Origin: Pseudoxanthomonas sp.
GTDB taxonomy: Bacteria; Pseudomonadota; Gammaproteobacteria; Xanthomonadales; Xanthomonadaceae
Length of the DNA stretch: 64,000 bases
NCBI RefSeq assembly: GCF_002863005.1
Contig: NZ_PKDG01000015.1
Span: forward strand, 124,001 to 188,000
Direction of reading: 5' to 3'
Position numbers and translations under genes: made by a program. Below the pieces are notes generated by a model, which searched no databases, was not told where the DNA came from, and saw only the letters and a program-made list of their open reading frames with translations. Position 1 is the stretch's first letter. Every line of letters starts with the position of its first letter. This document shows, one piece after another, positions 18,002 through 27,116 of this stretch.

Positions 18002-19441
18002 CTAGGCGACCACCCGGTTCCTTCCCATCGCTTTCGCGCGATACAGCGCGACATCGGCCTGGCTGAGCAGTTGTTCCAGTCCCGCGATGCGTGCTGGCCC
18101 CGAGGCGACGCCGACGCTGACGGTGATGTCGAGAAGGCGGCCATCCTCGAGCGGAATGGGATCGCTCGCCAGCCGGCGCAGGCGTTCGGCGACGACGCAC
18201 GCGGCCGTGGCGTCCACGCCCGGCAATAGCACGGCGAATTCCTCGCCGCCGAATCGTCCGAACAGACCGTCCTCGCGCAGGTGGTCGCGCATCCGGGCGG
18301 CGAACGTCCTCAGCACCGCGTCCCCCGCCGCGTGGCCGTGGCGATCGTTGACCGATTTGAAGTGGTCGATGTCCAGCATCATCGCGACGACCGTGCCGCC
18401 GCTCTGCTGCACCTGTTCCGCCAGTTCCAGGCCTCGTCGCAGGAAGGCGCTGCGGTTGAGCACGCCGGTCAACGCGTCGTGGTCGGCGGCATGGTTCAGC
18501 GTGGCCAGCAAGCGGTTGCGCGCCGCGTTCACGCTGGCCACGGTGAGCGGCGCCACCGCCAGCAGCGCCATGCCCATGCGCAGCGAGATGACCGGCTGCA
18601 CGCTGGCATCCTGCAGCTGCAGGTCGATCCAGCCGGTGGCGATGGCGATCAGCGTCCACATGCACAGCAACGCCGTGACGAGCGCGGTGGTGAACAGCCG
18701 GTAGGCCAGGGCGCACCACAGCAGTGCGGGGACGGGAAAGGCGATCGCGCCGGGGCCGCCGACGGCTACGCCCAGCACCAGCGCCAGTGCCAGCGCGGCG
18801 AGGGGCAGGAGCAGCCGGGGGTGTGACCGCGCGCGGACCAGCGCGGCACGCAGTTCGCGCCAGGCGCCCGCAGGCGAGGGCGCCAGCAGGATCACCGGCA
18901 ACAGCGCCACGTAGCTGACCAGTTCGGCGGAAAACCAGAACCCGCTGGCCGTCAGGAACCCCATCCGCATCATCGCGTGCGAGCCCAGGCTGCCCGCCAG
19001 GCTCGCGCCCAGCGCCGCCACGGCCGAGACCGCCAGTACCCACAGCATCGACAGCGGATGCCGCAGCTGACGGTCGTCGTGGCGCACATGCCGGAGCAGC
19101 AGGTAGCCGGCCAGCACGCCGGCCAGATTGGCCGCGGTCAGTCGCAGCGTGGTGGGCAGGGAGGTGCCGGTCAGCAGGTCCGCCGCCACGTAGCCCAGCG
19201 CGGCGGCCGCCCAGCCGGCGGGCGACGCCAGCGCGGGCCGTCGCGCGAACAGCCCCAGCAGCAGGGCATTGGTCGGCCAGAAGGTGGCGAGCTGCTGTTC
19301 GGGCCGGGTCAGGATGCCCAGGCCACTGGCCAGGAAGACCACGCTCGCCACGAGCAGCGCCTGTGATGCGAGGCGGCGGAAAGTGAGCCATGCAGGCACA
19401 TGGACGTCATGCGGATCCGGTTGCCGATGCTGCGCGACCAT
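18002..19441 (-). CDS. MASE1-type membrane diguanylate cyclase (GGDEF)
   Basis: A 479-residue protein. About eight hydrophobic segments fill residues 20-300 in a MASE1-like sensor (FWPTNALLLGL and the region after it), followed by a GGDEF domain with DHDALTGVLNRSAF, LDIDHFKSVND and the active loop GGEEF at 398-402. It should make cyclic di-GMP from two GTP. The inhibitory RxxD site before GGEEF is not intact (the aspartate position is Gly). There is no EAL domain. The gene stands alone, convergent with the lipoprotein gene and separated from the PfkB kinase gene by 205 bases in which I see only GC-rich sequence. Confidence 0.9.
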   Translation of the reverse strand: MVAQHRQPDPHDVHVPAWLTFRRLASQALLVASVVFLASGLGILTRPEQQLATFWPTNALLLGLFARRPALASPAGWAAAALGYVAADLLTGTSLPTTLRLTAANLAGVLAGYLLLRHVRHDDRQLRHPLSMLWVLAVSAVAALGASLAGSLGSHAMMRMGFLTASGFWFSAELVSYVALLPVILLAPSPAGAWRELRAALVRARSHPRLLLPLAALALALVLGVAVGGPGAIAFPVPALLWCALAYRLFTTALVTALLCMWTLIAIATGWIDLQLQDASVQPVISLRMGMALLAVAPLTVASVNAARNRLLATLNHAADHDALTGVLNRSAFLRRGLELAEQVQQSGGTVVAMMLDIDHFKSVNDRHGHAAGDAVLRTFAARMRDHLREDGLFGRFGGEEFAVLLPGVDATAACVVAERLRRLASDPIPLEDGRLLDITVSVGVASGPARIAGLEQLLSQADVALYRAKAMGRNRVVA

Positions 19442-19646
19442 GCTGCCCCTGCCCGTTGCCGACTGCGCGGGGCATGGCCGTGCGACCCCGTCCCCGGCCT
19501 TACCTTACGTCACAAACGTGGGGGCGTGGCGACCCCGGGGTCCAGGCCAGCGTTTCCCGCCTTGGCGCGCTGACGGAAGGCCGGACGCGCGGCGCGTGCA
19601 TGCCCGGCGACGGTGGGCGGTCCCGCCCTCCGCCCGGCGTTCCGGC

Positions 19647-20579
19647 TTACAGCGCGTAACCGAACTGCTGCTTGAACTGTTCGTTGAATTCGTCGAAGTC
19701 GAAGCGCTGGTTCTGCGTGCCCGGGTGCTCGACCTTCAGCGCGCCCATCAGGTTGCCCATGCGGCCGATGGTCAGCCAGTCGTATCCCTTCTCGATGCCG
19801 AAGATCAGGCCGGCGCGGAAGGCGTCGCCGCATCCGGTCGGGTCCGTCACCCGTCGCTCGTGCGCGGGCGGGATGTCGTAGGTCTTGTCGGGCGTGTGGA
19901 TCTGCGAGCCGTGCGGACCGCGCGTGGTGATGTAGGCCTTCACGCGCTTGACGATCTCCGCCTCGTCCCAGCCCGTGCGTTCCTGCAGCAGGTTCGACTC
20001 GTAGTCGTTGACCGTGACGTAATCGGCCAGCTCGATGAAGTGGCGCAGCTCCTCGCCGTTGAACAGCGGCATGGCCTGGCCGGGGTCGAAGATGAAGGGG
20101 ATGCCGCCTTCGGCGAACTCGGCCGCATTCTGGATCATGCCCTCGCGCCCGTCCGGGCTGACGATGCCGAAGGTCACACCAGGCACGTCCTTCACGTGGT
20201 TCTCGTAGCTGCGCATCATCGCGCCCGGGTGGAACGCGGTGATCTGGTTGTTGTCGTGGTCGGTGGTGATGAACGCCTGCGGGGTGAACAATTCATCGAT
20301 CACCTTCACCTGCGACAGGTTGATGCCCTGCTCGACGAAATGCTCGCGATAGGGGCCGAAGTCCTGGCCCACCGTGGCCATCGGGATCGGGTCGCCGCCC
20401 AGCAGCTTCAGGTTGTAGGCGATGTTGCCGGCGCAGCCGCCGAACTCGCGGCGCATGCGCGGCACCAGGAACGACACGTTAAGGATGTGCACCTTGTCCG
20501 GCAGGATGTGGTTCTTGAACTGGTCCGGGAACACCATGATGGTGTCGTAAGCAAGGGAACCACAGATCAATGCGGACAT
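19647..20579 (-). CDS. PfkB-family carbohydrate/adenosine kinase
   Basis: A 310-residue ribokinase-family kinase. The first PfkB signature is FGGCAGNIAYNLKLLGG near residue 50, and the second is DPTGCGDAFRAG with catalytic Asp252. Related xanthomonad proteins are annotated as adenosine kinase, but the substrate (adenosine or a sugar) is not provable here. The frame is open upstream to 20795, but ATG 20579 (MSALICGSLAYD) starts the kinase fold directly. It is divergent from mreB across a 307-base gap. Confidence 0.88.
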   Translation of the reverse strand: MSALICGSLAYDTIMVFPDQFKNHILPDKVHILNVSFLVPRMRREFGGCAGNIAYNLKLLGGDPIPMATVGQDFGPYREHFVEQGINLSQVKVIDELFTPQAFITTDHDNNQITAFHPGAMMRSYENHVKDVPGVTFGIVSPDGREGMIQNAAEFAEGGIPFIFDPGQAMPLFNGEELRHFIELADYVTVNDYESNLLQERTGWDEAEIVKRVKAYITTRGPHGSQIHTPDKTYDIPPAHERRVTDPTGCGDAFRAGLIFGIEKGYDWLTIGRMGNLMGALKVEHPGTQNQRFDFDEFNEQFKQQFGYAL

Positions 20580-21933
<1,354 letters not shown>

Positions 21934-21949
21934 TGAAGCAGTGACGAGC

Positions 21950-22032
21950 GGAGAGGAGTGAGAAGTGAGTGGAAGAGACTCGCCTGCCGCCGTTCGTTTC
22001 GCCCCGTTCACTCCTCACTTCTCACTCCCCTC
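21950..22032 (+). repeat. Inverted repeat between mreB and mreC
   Basis: GGAGTGAGAAGTGAG at 21955-21969 is perfectly inverted at 22014-22028, in a 115-base gap. The GGAGAGGAGTGAG motif here recurs in degenerate form after rodA (27002-27065), so this may be a mobile-type repeat. The hairpin might also attenuate mreB read-through. Confidence 0.65.
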
Positions 22033-22048
22033 GACCCGTCTCTAGCCC

Positions 22049-23206
22049 GTGCCTTCCTACGCCGGTCCTCCCGTCGCCACCCGCGGTGAAGTCGCCAGCA
22101 CGCTGCGGCTGTTGGGCTATCTCGCGCTGACCATCGCGCTGGTGATCCTGGACCACCGGGGTGGGTGGCTGTCGCACGTGCGCGCGCAGGCCAACGTGGT
22201 GGCACAGCCGCTGTGGTGGCTGGCGGGCCTGCCGGGTCGCGTGACCACCCGTGTCCAGGACGATGCCGCCACCCGGACGGGCCTGATCGAAGAGAACCGT
22301 CGCCTGCGCAACGAAGCGCTGGTGGCCAGTGCCCGGCTCGCGCGGCTGCAGACCGCTGCCGCCGACAACGCCCAGCTGCGTGCGTTGCTGGGCGTGAAGA
22401 CCTCGCGCGGCCTGGATGTGCAGCTCGCGCCGATCCTCGACATCGACCTCGCGCCCGGCCGCCAGCGGCTGGTGCTGGATGCCGGCAGTCGCGCCGGTGC
22501 CACGGTGGGGCAGTCGGTCATCGATGCCGGCGGGCTGATGGGGCAGATCATCGAAACGACGCCCGCCCATTCCACCGTCCTGCTGCTGACCGATCCCGAC
22601 CATGCCGTGCCCGTGGTGATCGCACGCAACGGCGTACGCCTGATCGTCTATGGCCGCGGTCGCAGCGACCTGCTGGAACTGGCCGACGTGCCGCTCAACA
22701 GTGGCGTGAAGGTGGGCGACCTGCTGGTCACGTCGGGCCTGGGCGGCCGGTTCCCCGCGGGCTTTCCCGTCGGCACGGTCGCCGCGCTGAGGCCGGACGA
22801 CAGCCATGCGTTCCTGGTCGGCGACGTCACGCCGGCGGCGCAGCTGGACAGGGGGCGCGATGTGTTGCTGCTGAAGTCCGGGCCGCCGCAGCCGCTGCCC
22901 ACGCCGGATCCGACGCGGTTCCTGCCGGACACGGCTTCGCCAGCGGCAGGCTCAGCCGGTCCGGCGGAAATGGGGTCGTCCACGTCCGCGACCCAAAGCC
23001 CCTCTCCCACCGGGAGAGGGGGTGGGGTGAGTGGCAACGAAGGAAGTGCTGGTACAGGCACGCAGTCTGCGTCCACGCCCGCGACGACGTCCCCGCAAGC
23101 GCCGCGCCCTGCGAACGTCCCGACCCTCACCCCAACCCCTCTTCCTAGGGAAGAGGGGCCAAAAGCGCCGGCCTCGAACCCTCCGACAACGGAGCCGCAG
23201 CGATGA
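22049..23206 (+). CDS. mreC: Rod shape-determining protein MreC, with repeat-derived C-terminal tail
   Basis: MreC is a periplasmic scaffold anchored by one N-terminal helix (residues 20-38, LLGYLALTIALVILD). A coiled coil (residues 75-115) and the two beta domains follow (VGQSVIDAGGLMGQIIE, GGRFPAGFPVG). The family core ends near residue 280. The last 100 or so residues are Pro/Ser/Thr-rich and are encoded partly by a palindromic repeat element (22998-23160). The start is GTG at 22049. Length is 385 residues, longer than most MreC. The stop overlaps the mreD start by four bases. Confidence 0.93.
   Translation: MPSYAGPPVATRGEVASTLRLLGYLALTIALVILDHRGGWLSHVRAQANVVAQPLWWLAGLPGRVTTRVQDDAATRTGLIEENRRLRNEALVASARLARLQTAAADNAQLRALLGVKTSRGLDVQLAPILDIDLAPGRQRLVLDAGSRAGATVGQSVIDAGGLMGQIIETTPAHSTVLLLTDPDHAVPVVIARNGVRLIVYGRGRSDLLELADVPLNSGVKVGDLLVTSGLGGRFPAGFPVGTVAALRPDDSHAFLVGDVTPAAQLDRGRDVLLLKSGPPQPLPTPDPTRFLPDTASPAAGSAGPAEMGSSTSATQSPSPTGRGGGVSGNEGSAGTGTQSASTPATTSPQAPRPANVPTLTPTPLPREEGPKAPASNPPTTEPQR
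22998..23160 (+). repeat. Palindromic repeat element inside mreC, copy A
   Basis: The left unit is CCCCTCTCCCACCGGGAGAGG plus GGTGGGGTGAG (22999-23030); the right unit (23122-23159) is its inverted form, GACCCTCACCCCAACCCCTC then TTCCTAGGGAAGAGGGG. Each unit is itself palindromic. The element lies in frame in the mreC C-terminal tail, encoding SPSPTGRGGGVSGNEG and PTLTPTPLPREEG. A copy occurs in mrdA (25663-25826). Confidence 0.88.
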
Positions 23207-23688
23207 ATCGCGCGCGTACCGGCTGGCTGATGCCGTTGAGCATCGTCCTGGCGCTGCTGCTGGGCCTGCTGCCGCTGCCCGACGTGATGCAGCCGTTGCG
23301 CCCCTACTGGCTGGCGCTGGTGGTGGCGTACTGGGTGATCGAAGCGCCGGACAGCGCGGGCCTGGGTTTCGCTGTCATCGTCGGCCTGGTCGCCGACCTG
23401 ATGTTCGGCACGCTGCTGGGCGAACAGGCGCTGCGCCTGCTGATCATGGCCTTCATCCTGCAGCGCTTCCGCGCGCGGCTGCGCTTCTTCCCGATGTCGC
23501 AGCAGGCGCTCGCCATCGGCGGCCTGCTGCTCAACGATCGCATCGTGACCACCGTGGTGCACCTGGCGCTGGGCGAGCCGACGCTGCCGTGGCAGTACTG
23601 GTGGGCGCCGTTGCTGGGCATGGTGTTCTGGCCGCCGCTGTTCGTGCTGATGGACGCGCTGCGGCTCGGTCGCCGCAGGCGGGGCTGA
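23203..23688 (+). CDS. mreD: Rod shape-determining membrane protein MreD
   Basis: MreD is a 161-residue inner-membrane protein with five to six hydrophobic segments; it links MreC to the elongation complex. The conserved GLVADLMFGTLLGEQALRLL block is present. The ATG at 23203 overlaps the mreC stop (ATGA). Confidence 0.94.
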   Translation: MNRARTGWLMPLSIVLALLLGLLPLPDVMQPLRPYWLALVVAYWVIEAPDSAGLGFAVIVGLVADLMFGTLLGEQALRLLIMAFILQRFRARLRFFPMSQQALAIGGLLLNDRIVTTVVHLALGEPTLPWQYWWAPLLGMVFWPPLFVLMDALRLGRRRRG

Positions 23689-23691
23689 GCC

Positions 23692-25860
23692 ATGCTCGGG
23701 CCCCGCCGTCGCGGCAAGAATCCGCACGCCGAAGCCGACCAGTTCCGTCGCCGCGCGGTGACCGGTTTCGTGGTGGTCGCGCTGTGCCTGCTGGGCCTGG
23801 GCGCGTGGTACTTCAAGCTGCAGGTCATCGACCACGCCGACTACGCCACGCGCTCGGAAGCGAACCGCATCCGCCCGCGGCCGGTCGTGCCCGGCCGCGG
23901 CACCATCTATGACCGCAACGGCCTGCTCCTGGCGGAGAACGTGCCCGCGTTCCGCCTCGACGTGACGCCCGACAAGGTCAAGGAGCCGGCCAAGCTGATC
24001 GCCGAACTGGCGAAGATCATCGATCTCGACCCCGAGGACATCGCGCGCTTCGAGGCCACGCGCAAGGCGACGCGCGGGTTCCGCCCGATCACGCTGAAGC
24101 TGCGCGTGAGCGAAGAGGAGATGGCGCGTTTCGCGGTCGACCGCTGGCGCTATCCCGGGGTTGAGCTGGTTCCCTATCTCACGCGGCGCTATCCCTACGG
24201 CGAACTGTTCGCGCACATCGTCGGCTACGTCGGGCGCGTGGACGAGAAAGACCTGGCGTCGCTGGGCGAGATCAATGCCGCGCTGACCCACATCGGCAAG
24301 ACCGGCCTGGAGCGCTATTACGACGAGCAGTTGCGCGGGAAGATCGGGTACGAAAAAGTCGAAACGAACGTGGAAGGCCGCGCGCTGCGCGTGGTCGGCC
24401 GCGTGCCGGCGCAGGCGGGCACCGACCTGCGCCTGAGCGTGGACGCGAAACTGCAGCAGGCGATCGTCGATTCCTTCGGCGAACTGGAGGGTTCGGCGAT
24501 CGCGGTCGATCCGCGCACCGGTGAGATCCTGGCGATGGTCAGCCTGCCCAGTTACGACCCGAACCTGTTCGTCAACGGGATTTCCAGCACGGATTTCAAG
24601 CGGCTCAACGACAACCCGTCACGGCCGCAGTTCAACCGCCTGGTGCTGGGTGGCGTGGCGCCGGGCTCGACGCTGAAGCCGTTGATCGCGCTCGCCGGCC
24701 TGGACAGCGGCAAGCGCAAGCCGGAGGACACGGTGGTGTCGACCGGCATGTTCTACCTGCCCGGCACGAGCCGCGGCTGGGGCGACGCCAGCCGCCGCGG
24801 CCATGGCGTGACCAACCTGCGCAAGTCGATCTCGCAATCGGTGAACACGTACTACTACCGGCTGGCGCTCGATCTCGGCATCGCGCAGTTCGACGACTAC
24901 ATGGAGCACTACGGGTTCGGGCAGCCGACCGGCGTCGACCTGAGGGGCGAGATCGGCGGCATCCTGCCGTCGCCGGCGGCCAAGCTGAAATCGCGCAAGG
25001 AGCGCTGGTATCCGGGCGACACCGTCAATGTCGCGATCGGGCAGGGCGACTGGAAAGTCACGCCCCTGCAGTTGGTGCGCGCCACCGCCGGCATCGCCAG
25101 CGGGCAGTTGCGGCGCCCGCACCTGGTCCGGGAATCGCGCGTCGGTTTCGACCGTCCCTGGGAGCCGATGCCGCAACCGGCGCCCATCGCGATCAGCCCG
25201 AATCCCGCGAACGTGGAGGTGGTGCGACTGGGCATGCAGGACACCATGCAGCCCGGCGGCACCGGTTGGCGCGTCGCCCTGAACGCCCCCTACCTGATGG
25301 CGGGCAAGACCGGCACCGCGCAGGTGATCAGCCGCCGTGGCACCGCAGCGGTCGATCCGCGCAGCCTGCCCATGCACCTGCGCCACCGTTCCCTGTTCGT
25401 CGGTTTCGCGCCGGCCGACAACCCGACGATCGCCATCGCCATCGCGGTGGAAGGCGGCGGCTACGGCGGCAGCACCGCCGGGCCGATGGCGCGCAAGATC
25501 TTCGATGCCTACCTGCTGGGGAAGATGCCGGAGAAGGAGGGCGAGGAGGCCGTGCCCGTCGGCACTACGCCAGCGACACCGCCCGCTGCGCCGACACCGG
25601 CCGCACCGACGACGACACCGCCTGCGAATCCGGCGCCGGGCACAAGTCCGAGCCAGGGCACTAGCCCCTCTCCCACCGGGAGAGGGATTGGGGTGAGGGG
25701 CAGCGAAGGTCGTGTGGGTGCGAACTCCAGTAACTCGACCGCGCTCGCGCCGCGCTCCTCTTCTATCCCCGGCATCGCGCCTGCCCCGACCCTCACCCCA
25801 ACCCCTCTCCCGGGAGAAGAGGGGCTCGCAACCGCCTCCGCTTGGAGGGCTTCGGCATGA
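23692..25860 (+). CDS. mrdA: Penicillin-binding protein 2 (MrdA), with repeat-derived C-terminal tail
   Basis: PBP2 is the elongation transpeptidase that cross-links new wall with RodA. A single N-terminal helix (residues 24-44) is followed by the PBP dimer domain and the transpeptidase domain: Ser326-X-X-Lys329 (GSTLKP), Ser383-Val-Asn385, and Lys539-Thr-Gly541. At 722 residues it is about 90 longer than E. coli PBP2. The extra sequence, after about residue 625, is a Pro/Thr/Ala-rich tail encoded in part by the repeat element at 25663-25826. The stop overlaps rodA by four bases. Confidence 0.95.
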   Translation: MLGPRRRGKNPHAEADQFRRRAVTGFVVVALCLLGLGAWYFKLQVIDHADYATRSEANRIRPRPVVPGRGTIYDRNGLLLAENVPAFRLDVTPDKVKEPAKLIAELAKIIDLDPEDIARFEATRKATRGFRPITLKLRVSEEEMARFAVDRWRYPGVELVPYLTRRYPYGELFAHIVGYVGRVDEKDLASLGEINAALTHIGKTGLERYYDEQLRGKIGYEKVETNVEGRALRVVGRVPAQAGTDLRLSVDAKLQQAIVDSFGELEGSAIAVDPRTGEILAMVSLPSYDPNLFVNGISSTDFKRLNDNPSRPQFNRLVLGGVAPGSTLKPLIALAGLDSGKRKPEDTVVSTGMFYLPGTSRGWGDASRRGHGVTNLRKSISQSVNTYYYRLALDLGIAQFDDYMEHYGFGQPTGVDLRGEIGGILPSPAAKLKSRKERWYPGDTVNVAIGQGDWKVTPLQLVRATAGIASGQLRRPHLVRESRVGFDRPWEPMPQPAPIAISPNPANVEVVRLGMQDTMQPGGTGWRVALNAPYLMAGKTGTAQVISRRGTAAVDPRSLPMHLRHRSLFVGFAPADNPTIAIAIAVEGGGYGGSTAGPMARKIFDAYLLGKMPEKEGEEAVPVGTTPATPPAAPTPAAPTTTPPANPAPGTSPSQGTSPSPTGRGIGVRGSEGRVGANSSNSTALAPRSSSIPGIAPAPTLTPTPLPGEEGLATASAWRASA
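25663..25826 (+). repeat. Palindromic repeat element inside mrdA, copy B
   Basis: The same bipartite element as in mreC: left unit CCCCTCTCCCACCGGGAGAGG and GATTGGGGTGAGG (25665-25698), right inverted unit ACCCTCACCCCAACCCCTC then CCGGGAGAAGAGGGG (25789-25824). It is read in the same frame as the mreC copy, giving SPSPTGRGIGVRGSEG and PTLTPTPLPGEEG. Confidence 0.88.
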
Positions 25861-26993
25861 CCGATCTCCTTCGCTGGGGTTTCGACCTGCTGCGGCACGT
25901 GCTGCGCACGCTGGACTGGCCTTTGCTCGGCGCCCTGGTGGCGCTGATGGGGATCGGCCTGGCCGTGCTGTACAGCGCCGGTGGCGAAGCGCTGGGGTCG
26001 CGGCTGGTGCTGGCGCAGGGCGTGCGCTTCGGCGTCGGCCTGGTGGCGATGTGGGCACTATCCCGGGTGACGCCGGTGCGCCTGCGCGCCTGGACGCCGG
26101 GCGTGTTCGCCGTGGCGTTGCTGCCGCTGGTGCTGGTGCTGTTCATCGGCACCGGCAAGCACGGCGCGCACTGGATCGACCTGAAGTTCTTCTACCTGCA
26201 GCCGTCGGAACTGCTGAAGATCGCGTTGCCGATGATGCTGGCGTGGTACCTGCATCGCGAGCCGCTGCCGCCGGGCTGGCGCACCACGCTCGTGGCGGCG
26301 CTGCTGATCGGCCTGCCGACCGGGTTGATCCTGCTGCAGCCGGACTTCGGCACGGCGATGCTGGTCGCGGCCAGCGGGGTGTTCGGCCTCTACCTCGCCG
26401 GCCTGTCGTGGTGGTGGTTCATCACGGCCGGCGTGCTGGGCGGTACCGCCGTGGGACTGGTGATGTTCGCGCCGATCTCGTGGTTCTCGTTCCTGCGCGA
26501 GTATCAGCAGAACCGCATCCTGACGTTCCGCGATCCGGAAAACGATCCACTCGGCGCGGGCTGGAACATCCTGCAGTCGAAGATCGCCATCGGCGGCGGC
26601 GGCTGGAACGGCAAGGGTTGGGGCCAGGGGTCGCAGTCCCACCTGGATTACCTGCCGGAGCATACGACCGACTTCATCTTCTCGGTGCTGTCGGAAGAAT
26701 TCGGCTGGATCGGCGTGGCGGTGACGCTGTCGCTGTACCTGTTCGTCGTCGGACGCTGCCTGTGGATCGCGATGGACGCGCGCGATACGTATTCGCGCCT
26801 GCTCGCCGGCACGCTGGGCATGGCACTGTTCGTCTATGTCATCGTCAACGGCGGCATGGTCTCGGGCCTGCTGCCGGTGGTCGGCGTGCCGATGCCCCTG
26901 CTGAGTTACGGCGGCACCTCGGCGGTGTCGCTGCTCGCCGGCCTGGGGCTGGTGATGGCGGTGCGTGCGCATCGTCCCGTGCATGGGTATTGA
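25857..26993 (+). CDS. rodA: Peptidoglycan glycosyltransferase RodA (SEDS)
   Basis: RodA polymerises lipid II together with PBP2. The 378-residue protein has ten predicted membrane segments. The conserved SEDS blocks are present: QPDFGTAM (the catalytic Asp is in QPDFGTA), WNILQSKIAIGGGGWNGKG, LPEHTTDFIFSVL and PLLSYGGTSAVS. The ATG at 25857 overlaps the mrdA stop; a TTG five codons upstream is unlikely. Confidence 0.96.
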   Translation: MTDLLRWGFDLLRHVLRTLDWPLLGALVALMGIGLAVLYSAGGEALGSRLVLAQGVRFGVGLVAMWALSRVTPVRLRAWTPGVFAVALLPLVLVLFIGTGKHGAHWIDLKFFYLQPSELLKIALPMMLAWYLHREPLPPGWRTTLVAALLIGLPTGLILLQPDFGTAMLVAASGVFGLYLAGLSWWWFITAGVLGGTAVGLVMFAPISWFSFLREYQQNRILTFRDPENDPLGAGWNILQSKIAIGGGGWNGKGWGQGSQSHLDYLPEHTTDFIFSVLSEEFGWIGVAVTLSLYLFVVGRCLWIAMDARDTYSRLLAGTLGMALFVYVIVNGGMVSGLLPVVGVPMPLLSYGGTSAVSLLAGLGLVMAVRAHRPVHGY

Positions 26994-27001
26994 GTAGTGC
27001 G

Positions 27002-27065
27002 TGGAGAGGAGTGAGGCGTGAGTAGAAGCAGGTGTTGCTGTTCCTCGCTCCGCTCCACTCACTGC
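27002..27065 (+). repeat. Degenerate inverted repeat after rodA
   Basis: GTGGAGAGGAGTGAGGCGTG on the left and CCTCGCTCCGCTCCACTCAC on the right are imperfectly inverted. The GGAGAGGAGTGAG core matches the left arm of the repeat after mreB. It fills most of the 123-base gap before mltB. Confidence 0.5.
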
Positions 27066-27116
27066 CGCGTCCCAACGTTCACGATTTCCCGCACCCTGCA
27101 TGCTACCCTCGCCCCG

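Noticed and set aside
22998-25826. Short GC-rich repeats considered as a CRISPR array
   Set aside because: There are only two bipartite palindromes 2.7 kb apart, inside coding genes, without regular spacers or cas genes.
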